This document shows positions 24,177-34,964 of a stretch of DNA of 64,000 nt, one piece after another. Under the pieces are notes generated by a model. It was not told the DNA's origin and did not search any database. It saw nothing but the letters and a program-made list of their open reading frames with translations. The DNA is from Purpureocillium takamizusanense (taxonomy: Eukaryota; Ascomycota; Sordariomycetes; Hypocreales; Ophiocordycipitaceae): assembly GCF_022605165.1 (NCBI RefSeq), contig NC_063070.1, positions 3,038,001-3,102,000 of the forward strand, in the 5' to 3' direction. Numbering within the stretch: the first letter of the stretch is position 1; the number at the start of each line of letters is the position of its first letter. Made by a program: the position numbers and the translations under genes.

Positions 24177-24947
24177 GCTGCAACGATTACGCTGGGGGGC
24201 GGGGCGGGAGAGCCGCTGCTATCATGTCGTCGTCGTCTTCTTTTTCGTCGTCGTCGTCGTCGTCGTCGGAGCTGTCGCGCGAGAGCTGAGGTGCGTCGGG
24301 CCGAGGCGACGTGGCGATGCTCGAGGTGCTCCGTACGTCAGTCACCAGAGCGGGCGTGTCGTGGTGTGTCGCGGTGGCAGAGCGTCGCCTTGTGCTACGT
24401 ACTTCACTCCACTGCCCAATGGCGACCGTAAGACGTCGTGTCGCTCGGGTTCGATGAATTGCTGGTTTGGCCCTCTTGCTTGCCTTGGGTGAGCTTCGCT
24501 CGAGCGAGTCAGGCCGTGACCACATCCATTGCGATGGATGACTAATAATGCTCCAACTACAATGTAACAGGACCGTCGACCGCAGCCCCGACCTGGCCTC
24601 CTCATCAACATCTCACAACTGCCACTTTTCGAGCAGCGGTCAATCGACATGCCCTTTGGACGGACACAGATGTCAATCCCAAACCCCGTCTCTCACGTTT
24701 TTACAATTACAGTATACAATAGGCTCACTATTCAAAAGGTTTATATTGCGACCCAAGCGCGTTGATGAATACAAAGTTCGTTGGCCTCCCCGTTCGTTCG
24801 CCATCCAGGCCATTGTCAACCAGGCTCTACAGCTCCCCAACGCCATCCAGGGCCACCCTCCATTCTCCTCGGCAGGCCAACACCGACAGTCTATGTCATT
24901 GTCCGTTCCAGCGGTAGCTCGTCACAATCAGCGTTCCGGCCCCATCG
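24177..24947. other. Promoter of SCY1 and 3' flank of the M35-like gene
   Basis: About 770 bp with a run of tcg trinucleotides at 24242-24271 and otherwise nothing recognisable. 24540-24947 is less G/C-rich than the neighbouring coding DNA. Confidence 0.5.
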
Positions 24948-26213
24948 TCAAGCTTTGTACACCTCCCATTCCCCTCCCTTGACAATATCCAGAGCCTCGT
25001 TGTGCCTATCATCCTGGCCTGGCGCGCCTTGCAGCGATCCGTTTGACTGCCCATTCGCTGGCTCCTTGTTCTTGCAACCCGGCTTCTTCTTGGGCCATCC
25101 ATTCGCCGGCTCTTCAGGTCCGCCCCCGAATCTGTCGTGCGGGTCGGTCGACGGGCCACTCGGCGCTCCAGTGGGCAACCATTCCGGAAGGGTATCGGGC
25201 CGCGCTGGCTGGTTGCCTTGATTGTCTTTTGCGCTCGGCGAAGTCGTCGTTTCGGACTGTGGATTCAATGATCCGTCCGGCTGACTCTGCTGCCCTCGCT
25301 GTGGCCATGGGACGTCCTGCCCGTCCTGCCCGTCCTGCGGCCGTGGGAAATCCTGCTCTCCTTGTGGCCCCGGGCCGCCTTCTCTCTTTGGCCGTGGGAC
25401 ACCTTGCTCTCCCTGTGGCATTGGGATAGTTGGCGGTTTCCCTCCTGTTTTGTCAGGAGACGTGCTAGTCGCGTCCCCCGGCGACTTGCCCGGCATTCCC
25501 TCCCGCGTGCACTTGAGCGCGATGAAGCTTGCAAACAAGCCATATGTTTCGCCATTGTCGAGACTCTGCTGCGAGCCAAGAGTACGGCAATTGTCCAGCC
25601 CATATGCATGATCGTGCGTCCCGATGAGCGCATGGGACATTTCGTGTATCATCAAACTCTCTGCGTCGAGCCCCTTGCACCACGCGCCGCCTTGGCCACC
25701 GACGCCACCGATGGGAGCGTTCCAATACAACGGGCAGAGGTTTAGATGTGGCCCGGGAGTGTCGGCATAAGCTCCCCGCTCCGACCCATCCGGCGCGAAG
25801 CAATTCTGATCATTCCGGCAAGAAATAGTAATAGCGCCACCTCCCTGTCGGCTGCATTCGTCGGCTATCTTGGTGAATACGTCGGAGACGTGGCGCCGGT
25901 CTTGCTCGCTGCTTGTGTGGAAAAGATAATCCATTAGGTCGGATTTACCATTCAAAGCTTCCTTGGCGGCTGCAGTCGCTCTCGTCTTGCACCCTTCCAG
26001 AGCCCTTTGAAGAAAGTCCATGTTGCTTTGGCAGGCCCCTTCAATATTGACGCGCTTTAGAAGAGTTGTCGTGCTGCCATAGCTATCCTCAGTGTTGTTG
26101 GGTGGATGCGGCATGGGCTCGAGATCGGTCCCTGGAGTTGGGTTGTCCCGTCTACCTGTTGGAGTGGCAGCCGCCGAAGCCGCAAGAGCGGCGATGAGGG
26201 CAAGTGATTTCAT
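24948..26213 (-). CDS. Secreted M35-like (aspzincin) metalloprotease with repetitive tail
   Basis: Intronless. I chose the Met codon at 26213-26211 (421 aa) because it starts a good signal peptide, MKSLALIAALAASAAA. An in-frame ATG 18 codons upstream (26267) would put 18 polar residues before it. The zinc site is HEMSH at about 190-194, followed by GTHDHAYG with Asp near 201. HExxH plus GTxD is the pattern of the deuterolysin/peptidyl-Lys metalloprotease group (M35). Six or more Cys in the catalytic part suggest disulfides. After about residue 240 comes a long Pro/Gln/Gly/Asp-rich tail with degenerate repeats around PQGEQ/PRPQ/DGQ and two copies of EPANG. No GPI or membrane segment is visible. 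Codon use is less G/C-biased than in neighbours and the gene sits beside a degenerate repeat array, so it may be lineage-specific. Substrate and role are unknown. Confidence 0.7.
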   Translation of the reverse strand: MKSLALIAALAASAAATPTGRRDNPTPGTDLEPMPHPPNNTEDSYGSTTTLLKRVNIEGACQSNMDFLQRALEGCKTRATAAAKEALNGKSDLMDYLFHTSSEQDRRHVSDVFTKIADECSRQGGGAITISCRNDQNCFAPDGSERGAYADTPGPHLNLCPLYWNAPIGGVGGQGGAWCKGLDAESLMIHEMSHALIGTHDHAYGLDNCRTLGSQQSLDNGETYGLFASFIALKCTREGMPGKSPGDATSTSPDKTGGKPPTIPMPQGEQGVPRPKREGGPGPQGEQDFPRPQDGQDGQDVPWPQRGQQSQPDGSLNPQSETTTSPSAKDNQGNQPARPDTLPEWLPTGAPSGPSTDPHDRFGGGPEEPANGWPKKKPGCKNKEPANGQSNGSLQGAPGQDDRHNEALDIVKGGEWEVYKA

Positions 26214-27920
26214 GGCGTACAGGTTATAGGCGAGAGCGTGTAGTGGACTGCGAAGAGTTTCTTTCATCTATTACAAAGAAAAGAGAGAAAAGAAAAAAAG
26301 GGAATACTGAGCAACGTAAGAGAGCGTGATGGATGTGGCTGGGAGCTCTGTTCCTGGTGCCAAACACAACCGGCTGACTTTTTTACTTTATACGTCGCTG
26401 GTCAGCGCGTGTCCACTTCTGGACGCAACACGACGCGAGCCCTCCCAACTATGGACTGACTCGCAGATCCAAAGACTTCAGCTCTAGATTCTCAGCTCTA
26501 CATTACGAGGCCTCTCCTCTTTTATCTGCTACTACAATTTCAAGGTGGCCAAAAGATTCGGGAGCATGCCCAGCGAGGCCAATGATATTGGCCCGCCTTG
26601 ACCACATCATAACTCTCGTTTCATCCAAATTGGGAAAAGGTATTATGAGCACACCCAGATCGGGCGCTGATGCTGGCCCTGTTGACCATATCAGGAGCTT
26701 TCGTTTCATCCACATTGGTAAACAATATCATGAGCCCGCCTGAATAGGCTGATGAATGTTGACCACATCAGAAGCTCACGTTTTAGCCACGTTGGCAAAT
26801 AGTATGAGCTCACTCAGCTGGGCTGATGGTGTTTAGCCGCCATCTGAACCACATCAGAGAGAGAGGCTCTCGTTTCATCCACATTGGCACAGCATCGTGA
26901 ACCCGCACACTGCTCTCTCTGCGGGGGTCACCAAACACCGCCCAATGCGCAAAACGCGTTACCTCAGGTTCTTCACCGGGTGAGGTATGGTAAGCATCTC
27001 CCTGCCAAGGTGTGGGTGAGACTCATTAAGCTCGTGTCAAGTTAAGGATCGCTTGGCGGTGTCTGAGATTAGGCGAAGAACTGATTTATGCGCGTATGGG
27101 GAGGGGCACTACCTTTGAATACAGATCGATGTAACTCAGAAAGGTCTTAGCGGCACTCGCGAAATTCACAGAGCGCATTGAGATACTACCTAGGACAGCA
27201 GCGGTCCACGGCACCGGCCGTGGCGCCTGTCTCAGTTATCGCTCACGTTTATGCGCGGCGGCGCACGATGCGGGTCGTTTGGACGGCTGGCTCTGTACGA
27301 AGAAAGCACACGCAAGCCTCCCTCATTAATTGACTGCCCAACTAATCATCGCGGGTAATGTAAGATCTATTTCCTTGCATAAACTCATTTTCAGACACAG
27401 GAAGCGCGTAGTATGCCATCGGACATGCCCTCCGGCGGAATGAGTTTTTATCCACCGAATGCGATGCGATGTGAGTGCTGCAGCGTCCAAGTGACAGCCG
27501 CCTACCCTGCAGCAGCAGTTGGCTGCAGCTAAAGCCGGGCGGCTCTGGCGCTTATAATCGGCCCGGCCAAGGGTGCGGTCCAACATGGCAGCAGCGACCG
27601 CTCCGCCAAACCATGCAGGTCGCAGCTCCGGTACCGCTCCGGGGGGGCCATCTTTTCAACTCTTGGCCCTGGGAACCGACGCTCCGTCTGCGTCAGCCAA
27701 CGCCTCCGGCCTCGCGATCCCCTCATTTGCTGCCCCGACTGTGCGACGGAGTCGATCGGGCTTCTTTTCTGGTCTTGTTCCAGCGTCAATTGCTTTGGGC
27801 GCATCCTGCATCGTTCGTTGTCTGCGCTAGTCCGGGTCCTGTCCCCGTTGTGACCAACGACAGCCACAACACCACGGCGGAGCTCTCCTCACACTTCATC
27901 CCTCCTTTCTCTCCGTCGCC
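26214..27920. other. Intergenic region between the M35-like protease and BCAT genes
   Basis: About 1.7 kb between divergently read genes. It holds a degenerate minisatellite (26541-26912), a moderately A/T-rich stretch to about 27480 with no gene, and a CG-rich BCAT promoter/leader. I saw no clear Leu3 (CCGGNNCCGG) or Gcn4 (TGACTCA) site. Confidence 0.55.
26541..26912. repeat. Degenerate tandem repeat, about 77-85 bp period, 4-5 copies
   Basis: Units begin with ttgaccacatca-like words at about 26598, 26682, 26759 and 26844. Each continues with a ctcgtttcatccacattgg-like segment and an atgagc-like segment followed by gctgatg. A partial, more diverged copy precedes them from about 26541. Copies share roughly two thirds of positions by eye. 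The array does not encode a continuous protein. Origin unknown: a decayed minisatellite or the remnant of a repetitive gene or element. Confidence 0.65.
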
Positions 27921-29227
27921 ATGCAGTCCTCCAGCGTCGCCCGGGGCGCCCTCCGGGCCTCGTGCCGGTCGTCGTTGTTGCGGCTTCCCGCCTATCGCGC
28001 CGCGCGCTTCATGAGCATCAAGGCCGAGGCCGCCTCCGCCGCCAAGCACCAGCCCCTCGACGCCTCTAAGCTCAGCATCACCAAGACGAAGAGCCCCAAG
28101 GCGCTGAGCAAGCCCAAAGATCTTGTCTTTGGGCGCGAGTTTACCGGTGCGTGTGTCGCGCTCTGACCTGTCATCGTCCAACAGCCACGACTAACTGCTC
28201 CTCCCCCCCTTCAGACCACATGCTCGCCATCGAGTGGAACCAAGATGAGGGCTGGCTCGAGCCCAAGATAACGCCGTACCAGAACCTCTCGCTGGACCCG
28301 GCGACGTGCGTCTTCCACTACGCCTTTGAGTGCTTTGAGGGCATGAAGGCGTACAAGGACAAGAACGGCAAGGTCCGCCTCTTCCGGCCCGACAAGAACA
28401 TGGCGCGCCTCAACAAGTCGGCCGCGCGCATCGCCCTGCCCACGTTTGAGCCGACGAGCTTCATCCAGCTCATCAGCAAGCTCGCGCAGCTCGACGCGCG
28501 CTTCATCCCCGACCAGCGCGGCTACTCGCTCTACCTGCGGCCCACCATGATTGGCACGCAGAAGACGCTCGGCGTCGGCCCTCCCGGCTCCGCGCTGCTC
28601 TACGTCATCGCCTCGCCCGTCGGCCCTTACTACCCGACGGGCTTCAAGGCCGTCTCCCTCGAGGCCACCGACTACGCCGTGCGCGCCTGGCCCGGCGGCG
28701 TCGGCGACAAGAAGCTCGGCGCCAACTACGCGCCCTGCATCGTGCCCCAGCTGCAGGCCGCCAGCCGCGGCTACCAGCAGAACCTGTGGCTCTTTGGCGA
28801 GGAGGAGTACGTGACCGAGGTCGGCACCATGAACATGTTTGTCGCCATCAAGGACAAGGAGACGGGCCAGAAGGAGCTCGTCACGGCGCCCCTCGACGGC
28901 ACCATCCTCGAGGGCGTCACCCGCGACTCGGTCCTCGCCCTGGCACGCGAGCGCCTCGTCCCCGAGGGCTGGAAGGTCTCGGAGCGCAAGTACACCATGA
29001 AGGAGATTTACGATGCGTCCAAGGACGGTCGCCTGATCGAGGCCTTTGGCGCCGGCACCGCCGCCATCGTCAGCCCCGTGCGCACCATTGCCTGGAAGGG
29101 CGAGCACGTCAACTGTGGCCTCAAGGAGGACGAGGAGTCGGGCGAGATTGCGCTCAAGGTCAAGGAGTGGATGGAGGCGATCCAGTACGGCGACGAGGAG
29201 CACGAGTGGAGCTACAAGGTGGAGTGA
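27921..29227 (+). CDS. Branched-chain amino acid aminotransferase, probably mitochondrial
   Basis: Exons 27921-28146 and 28215-29227 give 412 aa, and the junction reads GREFT-DHMLAIEW, a conserved BCAT block. The enzyme transfers the amino group between Leu/Ile/Val and 2-oxoglutarate, the last step of their synthesis and the first of their breakdown. The PLP lysine is in DKKLGANYAP (about residue 242). Other family blocks are FEGMKAYK, LYLRPTMIGT, and EVGTMNMF with LDGTILEGVTRDS. The N-terminus is Arg/Ser/Ala-rich and lacks acidic residues for about 35 positions, as in a mitochondrial presequence. The first ATG lies just after a pyrimidine-rich leader. Fungi usually carry several BCAT paralogues, so I give no gene symbol. 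Confidence 0.94.
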
Positions 29228-29580
29228 GGGGACAAGGATACATAGAATAGAGCGTCATTGCGTAAACAAGCCTAGACTCGTATGCTACATTTTTTGAGTT
29301 TTTGTCATTCAAGACTCGAGTCCTATCAAGATTGAGCTGCTGTACGAAGGTGAGATGAGCGACCACACACAGACGGGGTCAATGGGTCTCTGGTTCTTTC
29401 ACAACGGTCACTGTTTGGGTATGCAATAATCCTTGCATTCAAGTCTAGTAGTCATGCCGTGAGGACTGTCCCCCGAGCAACAAAAGCAAAGGCCAAACAT
29501 GTACAGATGGCGGCTCACGGACCGGCATGTCCGTCGCTGCCGGCTTCCCCCCGTCTATCGTCCAAGTGCCAACCCCGCCC
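29228..29580. other. Convergent 3' flanks of BCAT and ESSS genes
   Basis: 353 bp between two stop codons. No feature seen beyond A/T-richer termination-type sequence. Confidence 0.6.
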
Positions 29581-30151
29581 CTAGTTCTTCTTCTCCGGTG
29601 AGGGGTCAGGCAGGATGCCCTCGGCTTCTAACCGCCGTCGTGCCTCCTCAAGGGCCCAGGTGGAAACACTGAGAGAGCTGTTAGCAACTGTATGCATCGA
29701 GATAGTACATGTGCCGCGCAGCGTTTCAGGCGAGGCGGGCCACTTTGACGAGCGAGTGCCAACGCCGGGAACATGAATGAGCCGCGTAGAGATGACGGGG
29801 CTCGCCGCAGTGGGCTCCGCCTGCCTGCCTGCCTGAACGCCATCTCATCCCCCGCTCTCTCTCTCCGGGTACGTACGTGGTGTCGGGCTTGAAGGCGAGG
29901 GCGATGCCCGTGGCCAGCAGGCTGCCGCAGAAGAGGTACATGGGCCACTCCCAGCCCTCGGCCTCGGCCTTCTCGCCGGGCTTGATGCCCCAGAGCCAGC
30001 CGGTGGGGGGGTCGAACTGCGACTCGCTGCCGTGGCCGCCGCCTTGTCGTCGGGTGGACACGGAGAAGGCGCGCGAGGAGGGGGCGGCGGCGGCGGCGAT
30101 GGGCTGGCGGGAGCAGCGCGCAGCGCGCGCGGCGTGTCGCAGGAGGGCCAT
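29581..30151 (-). CDS. Complex I accessory subunit, ESSS/NDUFB11 family
   Basis: Exons 30151-29877 and 29668-29581 (minus strand) give 120 aa, joined as KPDTT-VSTWALEEARRRLEAEG. The N-terminus (MALLRHAARAARCSRQ) is a basic, amphipathic mitochondrial presequence. Next comes GGHGSESQFDPPTGWLWG, a signature of the fungal ESSS-type subunit of NADH:ubiquinone oxidoreductase, then one membrane helix (about 70-88, MYLFCGSLLATGIALAF) and a short charged matrix or intermembrane tail. By family it is a structural single-span subunit of the distal membrane arm. The 208-nt intron carries a good GTACGT donor. Confidence 0.85.
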
Positions 30152-31294
30152 TGGAGGGAGGGGGGTCGTCCGTGTGTTCGACAAGAGAGATTCGGCGGAT
30201 TGTCGTTTGATAGGGGAGGAGGCCTCGATGAAGTTCGGAGGCGGTCCGGGTTCGGTGCGTTGTGGCCGTGCCGGGGCGGTGGTGGTCGGTCGGTCGTGGT
30301 GGTGGTGGTGAGTGCAACAGGGAAACGCTGCGAAATGGGGTCCGGGAGTTTGGATGGAGTCACGTGACTTGACGCGGCAATGTCGGGCGCGCGATTGGCT
30401 GGATGCACGTCCAGAGCGATATCGCAGTGTCGATGCAATCAATGGTCAAGCCGAGCTGGAGGCCTGGCCAGTGCGCCGGCGATTGACAATTTTCATTGCA
30501 CGGCGGCTGTTGCGCGTCTTGCGCTACGTTTACATCATCTGGCTGCTGCTACACATTTCGGCTTTGTACCTGCGAGGCGACACACGGGCGGGCACAACCA
30601 TGTGCGTACCTGGAGGCCGTCGTCGCACGAGCTGGGCGCACCGTGAGCCCGCCAATTGCGTCGACCATGGGGAGCCGGGCCAAGTTTACGCATCCATCTG
30701 GTGGCAGCTTTGAGGGGGGGGAGTGTGGGGTAGCCAGGCGGGCAGGGCAGTGGCAGCCTCATGATTGAGGCCACGCGCGATGCTATGCGGGCGGGCAGGC
30801 AGCACGCGGGCGTCCACTCACGTCACCGTGCCCAATCGCTTGCGGCAACTTCTGATGCAACTGCGTCACTTGCAGGATCGGCGGTGCGGATCAGCGTCGG
30901 CGGCCACTCCTTGCGCTGCGCTTGGAAGCAGCGAGCAAAGAGCCACGATGCTGGACAGCACAGCGAAGGGTGCGTGAATTAGGCATTTCTATCTACCTAG
31001 TGCATAGATGCTTGAGCTGGGCGCTGTTGCTCCTCGGGAGGGGCTAGCGGGGCAGGGCAGGCGCGATCTGGGTTATACTTTCCATTCCGGTTTCCTTGCC
31101 CTATCCAACTCCCACCGGCTTCTTCCTGGACATCGTAGCATTTCCAAAGTCGTCTCTGCCCAAGAGTCACTGTCGATACGCGGACGCTTCGTTGAGCTCG
31201 CCCGCTGCGCCCTCATGTGTCGAAGCCGCCGCGAGCCAGCTCCCACAGTCCTGCCGCCGCCGCCGGTGGGCCGCCGCCGTCGCCCGGCGTGACC
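30152..31294. other. Divergent promoter region, ESSS and ArAE_2_N/DUF2421 genes
   Basis: About 1.1 kb between two divergent starts. Frames here have no family resemblance. A Kozak-like ccacc is absent; the DUF2421 start is in gaccatggcc. No specific regulatory site assigned. Confidence 0.5.
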
Positions 31295-34200
31295 ATGGCC
31301 GACCCGGGGAGCCCCCGCCGGCCGTCCGGTGCGTCGGAGAGCTCGCCGCGCCCAAGCTACGTCCGTCGCCGAAAGCAACATCAAGATGGCGATCACGATG
31401 CCGCCTTCCCCCGGTCCCCCGGCCGGGCCCACCTTGGAGACCCGGTCTCCGTCCCCGCCAGCAGACGCAGCTCCGTCGTCGACATGGCGCACATTGACGA
31501 GATGGTGCCCGATGACAAGATGGACACGGACACGTACGGCGTCTCGGAGCTGCGCGACGGCTTCTTCGACGCCATGTTCCTGAAACCCTCGCTCCTGCAC
31601 GAGCAAGAGCTGCTGGAGCACGCCGAGGAGACCCTGCCCGCCGCCTTTGACAAGGGCTCGCCGCTCGCCCCAAAGTACTTTCTCCCGCGGCAGTGGCATG
31701 AGCTCAAGTCGCTGTACAGGCGCGTCACCAAGACGCGAGCCGGAATCCGCCTTCTCAAGTCCTTTACTGCCTTTTTTGTCGCATACGTCCTGTGTCTTGT
31801 CCCGGCCGTGCGCCACTGGCTCGGGCGCTACCCGTCCATCATGGTCGTTTCCGTCATCATCAACCACCCGGCGCGCGCCTTTGGAGCGCAGCTGGACGGC
31901 GCTATTCTCACAGTCATGGGCACCGCGGCCGGCCTGGGATGGGGAGTCGTTGGGCTCCTGCTGTCCACATCCACCCTCGCTGCCCAGGCCGGATACGGAG
32001 GCATCCTCGCCTTGTTCCTCGCACTCTTCATGACGGCCGCCGCGTTTCTGCGTTCCTTTTGGAATAGGTTTTACCAGGCAGCCTTGTGCGCTGGCATTGC
32101 CATCACCTTCACCACGTTGGCCGAGACGAGCAGCCACGATATTGCCTGGTCCAAGTTGCTCAGCTACGGCATCCCTTGGCTGCTTGGTCAGGCGATTGCC
32201 CTTGTCGTCAACTGCGTTGTCTTTCCGGATGCCGGCGCTAGAGCGCTTGCCACCACACTGCACAGGGCATTCTCGGCGATGCAGGTTCGTTTCCCAGTAT
32301 ATTCACCAGGACGCCGCTGACGCTCATCAGGAGGCTCTGATTATCCCGCGACCCCGCGACAACAGGCTGCGGAGACGACTGGCCAAGACATTCGTGGACT
32401 TATCGACGGCAGCTCGCGATCTGAGACTAGACATTTCCATTACCAGATTTCGCCCAGATGATGTCGGAGACCTCCGTAATCTGATGCAGGCCGTCATACG
32501 CGCTCTACTCTCGCTCGAGACGGAAACCTTCCTATTCGTGGACTCTGACCAGGAGGAGGACGTTGTCATCACCGTCAGTAGCCCGTCCTCCGTGCCTTTG
32601 GACACCGCATCGTCCGTGTCCGGCGAAGGGGACATCACTGCCAAAGTAGCCGGCGAGTTGTCTGCACCCACCAGAGAGGTCATTTCATCCATGGCCGAAG
32701 GGCTCTTGCGCTGCCATGCGGCGCTGATCGACCTGTCAGGATATCGCAGGTACCTCGGGCCGGGAGCCCATGTGTCTTCAGATATCGGACCTATCCAGAT
32801 TCGATTGAGGCAGGCAAAGGCCGCGTTTGACATGGTTGAGTCTAGGCTGCTCGAATCCGGCGAGCTGCCGCCTTCCACCTTGCGCGACTCGCAGGTTGTG
32901 CAGCTCTTCGTGTTCGCTAGACACGTCCGCGAGACTGCAGCCACCATTGAGAATCTCATGGTCAAGGTCGAATTGATGCAGCACCTTTCAGAGTGGCCGC
33001 GCCTGCACCTGCCATCGTATCCCTTCAGAAAGGCACTGCATCGCTCCAACGCTCAAGTCAGACACGACCGTGGAGGAGCCGCGGCCACGTCGTACGACAT
33101 GACGTTTATAGGCATTGCTCGCCTGCTCGACAAGCTCCAATCGCGCGAGCATCATCCGCTCAATAAAGACGACCCCGGAGACGAGGGCATGGGTTTGAGA
33201 CCCGAAGTGTCGCATGCCACTATGGATGCCAAGGTCGACGGCTTCTCCCCCCCTAAAGAGTCGTTTCGCCACAAGCTCTGGCATATCCTCCATCGCCTCC
33301 AGGGCTTTGAGAGCCGGTATGCCTTCAAGGTCTGCTTGGTGACGACCCTGCTCTCGGTACCTGGCTACATGGATGTGAATAGTTCCTGGTGGGACAAGTA
33401 CGAGGTGTGGTGGGCTGTCACCATGAGCTGGATTGCGATGCACCCGCGGATCGGTGGCAATTTGCAGGATCTCGTCATTAGAGCCTCTTTGGCGATTCTG
33501 GGAGCCGCCTGGAGCGGGGCAGCGTATGCTGCCGGCAATGGAAACCCATATGTTATGGCGGTCTTTGCTGCCATCTACATGATCCCCATGCTCTATCGCT
33601 ACACGCAAAGCACCCATCCGGTATGTCTCGTAACTTCGCCTAACAGACCACGCTGACTGTCCCAGCGCTCCGGGCTCGTCGGCTGCCTCTCATTTACTAT
33701 AATCTCACTTGGACTTCAGGTGAATGGGACAGACGGCGATACGTCTCCAGCCTTGCTCGCCGTGCTGAAGGGCACGGCGTTCGTCGTCGGCACGATTGCC
33801 CCGATACCCGTGAACTGGGTCCTGTGGCCGTTTGTGGCGCGGCATGAGCTCCGATATGCACTGTCGTCCATGCTCTTCTTTATGAGCGTCATATATCGCG
33901 GTATGTGCGCTTGCGAAGCCGTAAGACCGAGCTGACCAGAGCAGGCGTCGTGGCCAAATACGTTTACTTTGACGAAGGAGAGGACCCCACACCCGAGGAC
34001 GTGCAGCGATCCGAGCTGCTCGAGGGGCGTCTGCGAGAGGGCTTTGTCCGTATCAGACAGCTTCTAGTATGGACCCTGTTCGTGTTCGTATCCCACCTGA
34101 GCCGGGCTGACACGCCTATACTGTAGATCCTCACAAGAAAGGAAATGCGCCTCAGGGCGTCTTTCGATGCGCGGCCCTACTCTGCACTCGCCGACACCTG

Positions 34201-34794
34201 CGAACGCTTCTTCGAGTACCTCATTGCCGTCCGCCAGTCCGCACTGTTCTACAACCCGGGCCACATACGCGACAATCCCGTGGCGGCGCAGCAGCTCCTG
34301 AGCTACAGACGCGACGCAGTGGCGTCGATACTGGCCAACCTCTACACCCTCGCCGGCGCCCTGCGATCGCAGCGCAAGGTCCCCGTGCGTGCACCCGCCT
34401 ACTCACTACTTACAACGTTTCGTCCCGTTGCTGACTCCCGCAGCGATACCTCCCCAGCGCCGCCGCTGCCCGGAAAAGACTGCTCCTCAAGTCGGCTCAG
34501 GTCGAGGAGGACATGTCGCGCAACGCCGAGCAAAGCGACGTCCAGTGGCACAAGAAGTGGAGCAACATTTATAGCTTCTCGTACAACGAGAGCCTCACGG
34601 GCTGCGTCGCGCAGCTCGAGGAGCTGGAGCGGTACACGAAGCTCATTGTGGGCGAGCAGAGGTGAGTCGCGCGGACTACGCCAAACGTTTTTTACCTACC
34701 TTGCTAGAGCAGCGACGCTGACAGTCGTAGGTTCGACGACGAGTTCAAGGTCACAGGGCAAGCTCTGGAGAATGACGGACACGAAAAATCATGA
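31295..34794 (+). CDS. ArAE_2_N / DUF2421 multi-span membrane protein (FUSC-like transporter)
   Basis: Seven exons proposed: 31295-32284, 32331-33620, 33666-33900, 33945-34066, 34127-34384, 34444-34661 and 34731-34794, giving 1058 aa. All phases agree and introns are 44-69 nt. After a polar N-terminus (about 1-140) come six hydrophobic segments (about 155-310), a long cytoplasmic part, a second hydrophobic set (about 665-830), and a C-terminal helical region ending in an LEELERYTKLIVGEQR-type block. This is the layout of fungal proteins annotated with the putative ER transporter 6TM N-terminal domain and DUF2421, related to aromatic-acid exporters and yeast Bre4. Transport of an organic anion is inferred from the superfamily; no substrate is known. 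The ATG at 31214 is in another frame and was rejected. Confidence 0.82.
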
Positions 34795-34834
34795 CGGCAT
34801 GTAATGACCAACGAGGGCGGCTACTACTACCCAT

Positions 34835-34866
34835 TTGATACCCTAACTAGTTGATACCCTAACTAG
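34835..34866. repeat. Exact tandem duplication, 2 x 16 bp
   Basis: ttgataccctaactag occurs twice in direct succession, between the converging stop codons of the DUF2421 and DNA2 genes. Confidence 0.9.
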
Positions 34867-34964
34867 TAGATATGCCAATGTTGCAATGTTCAAGTACCCC
34901 TGTTTGCGCCCCCCCTTCGTGAGTGATGATGGTCCCGATGCCCCGCGCCGTCCCCGGGCTCCTC

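Noticed and set aside
26541..26912. Terminal repeats of an intact transposon
   Set aside because: Units are tandem and in the same orientation, with no transposase or reverse-transcriptase frame nearby.
31214..31294. ATG at 31214 or an in-frame GTG at 31217 as the start of the DUF2421 gene
   Set aside because: The ATG is in another frame, and GTG starts are not expected in fungal nuclear genes. The ATG at 31295 opens the correct frame.
24948..34794. A secondary-metabolite gene cluster around the protease, aminotransferase and transporter-like genes
   Set aside because: No polyketide, peptide or terpene synthase or tailoring enzymes. The aminotransferase is the ordinary BCAT and the membrane protein belongs to a broadly conserved family.
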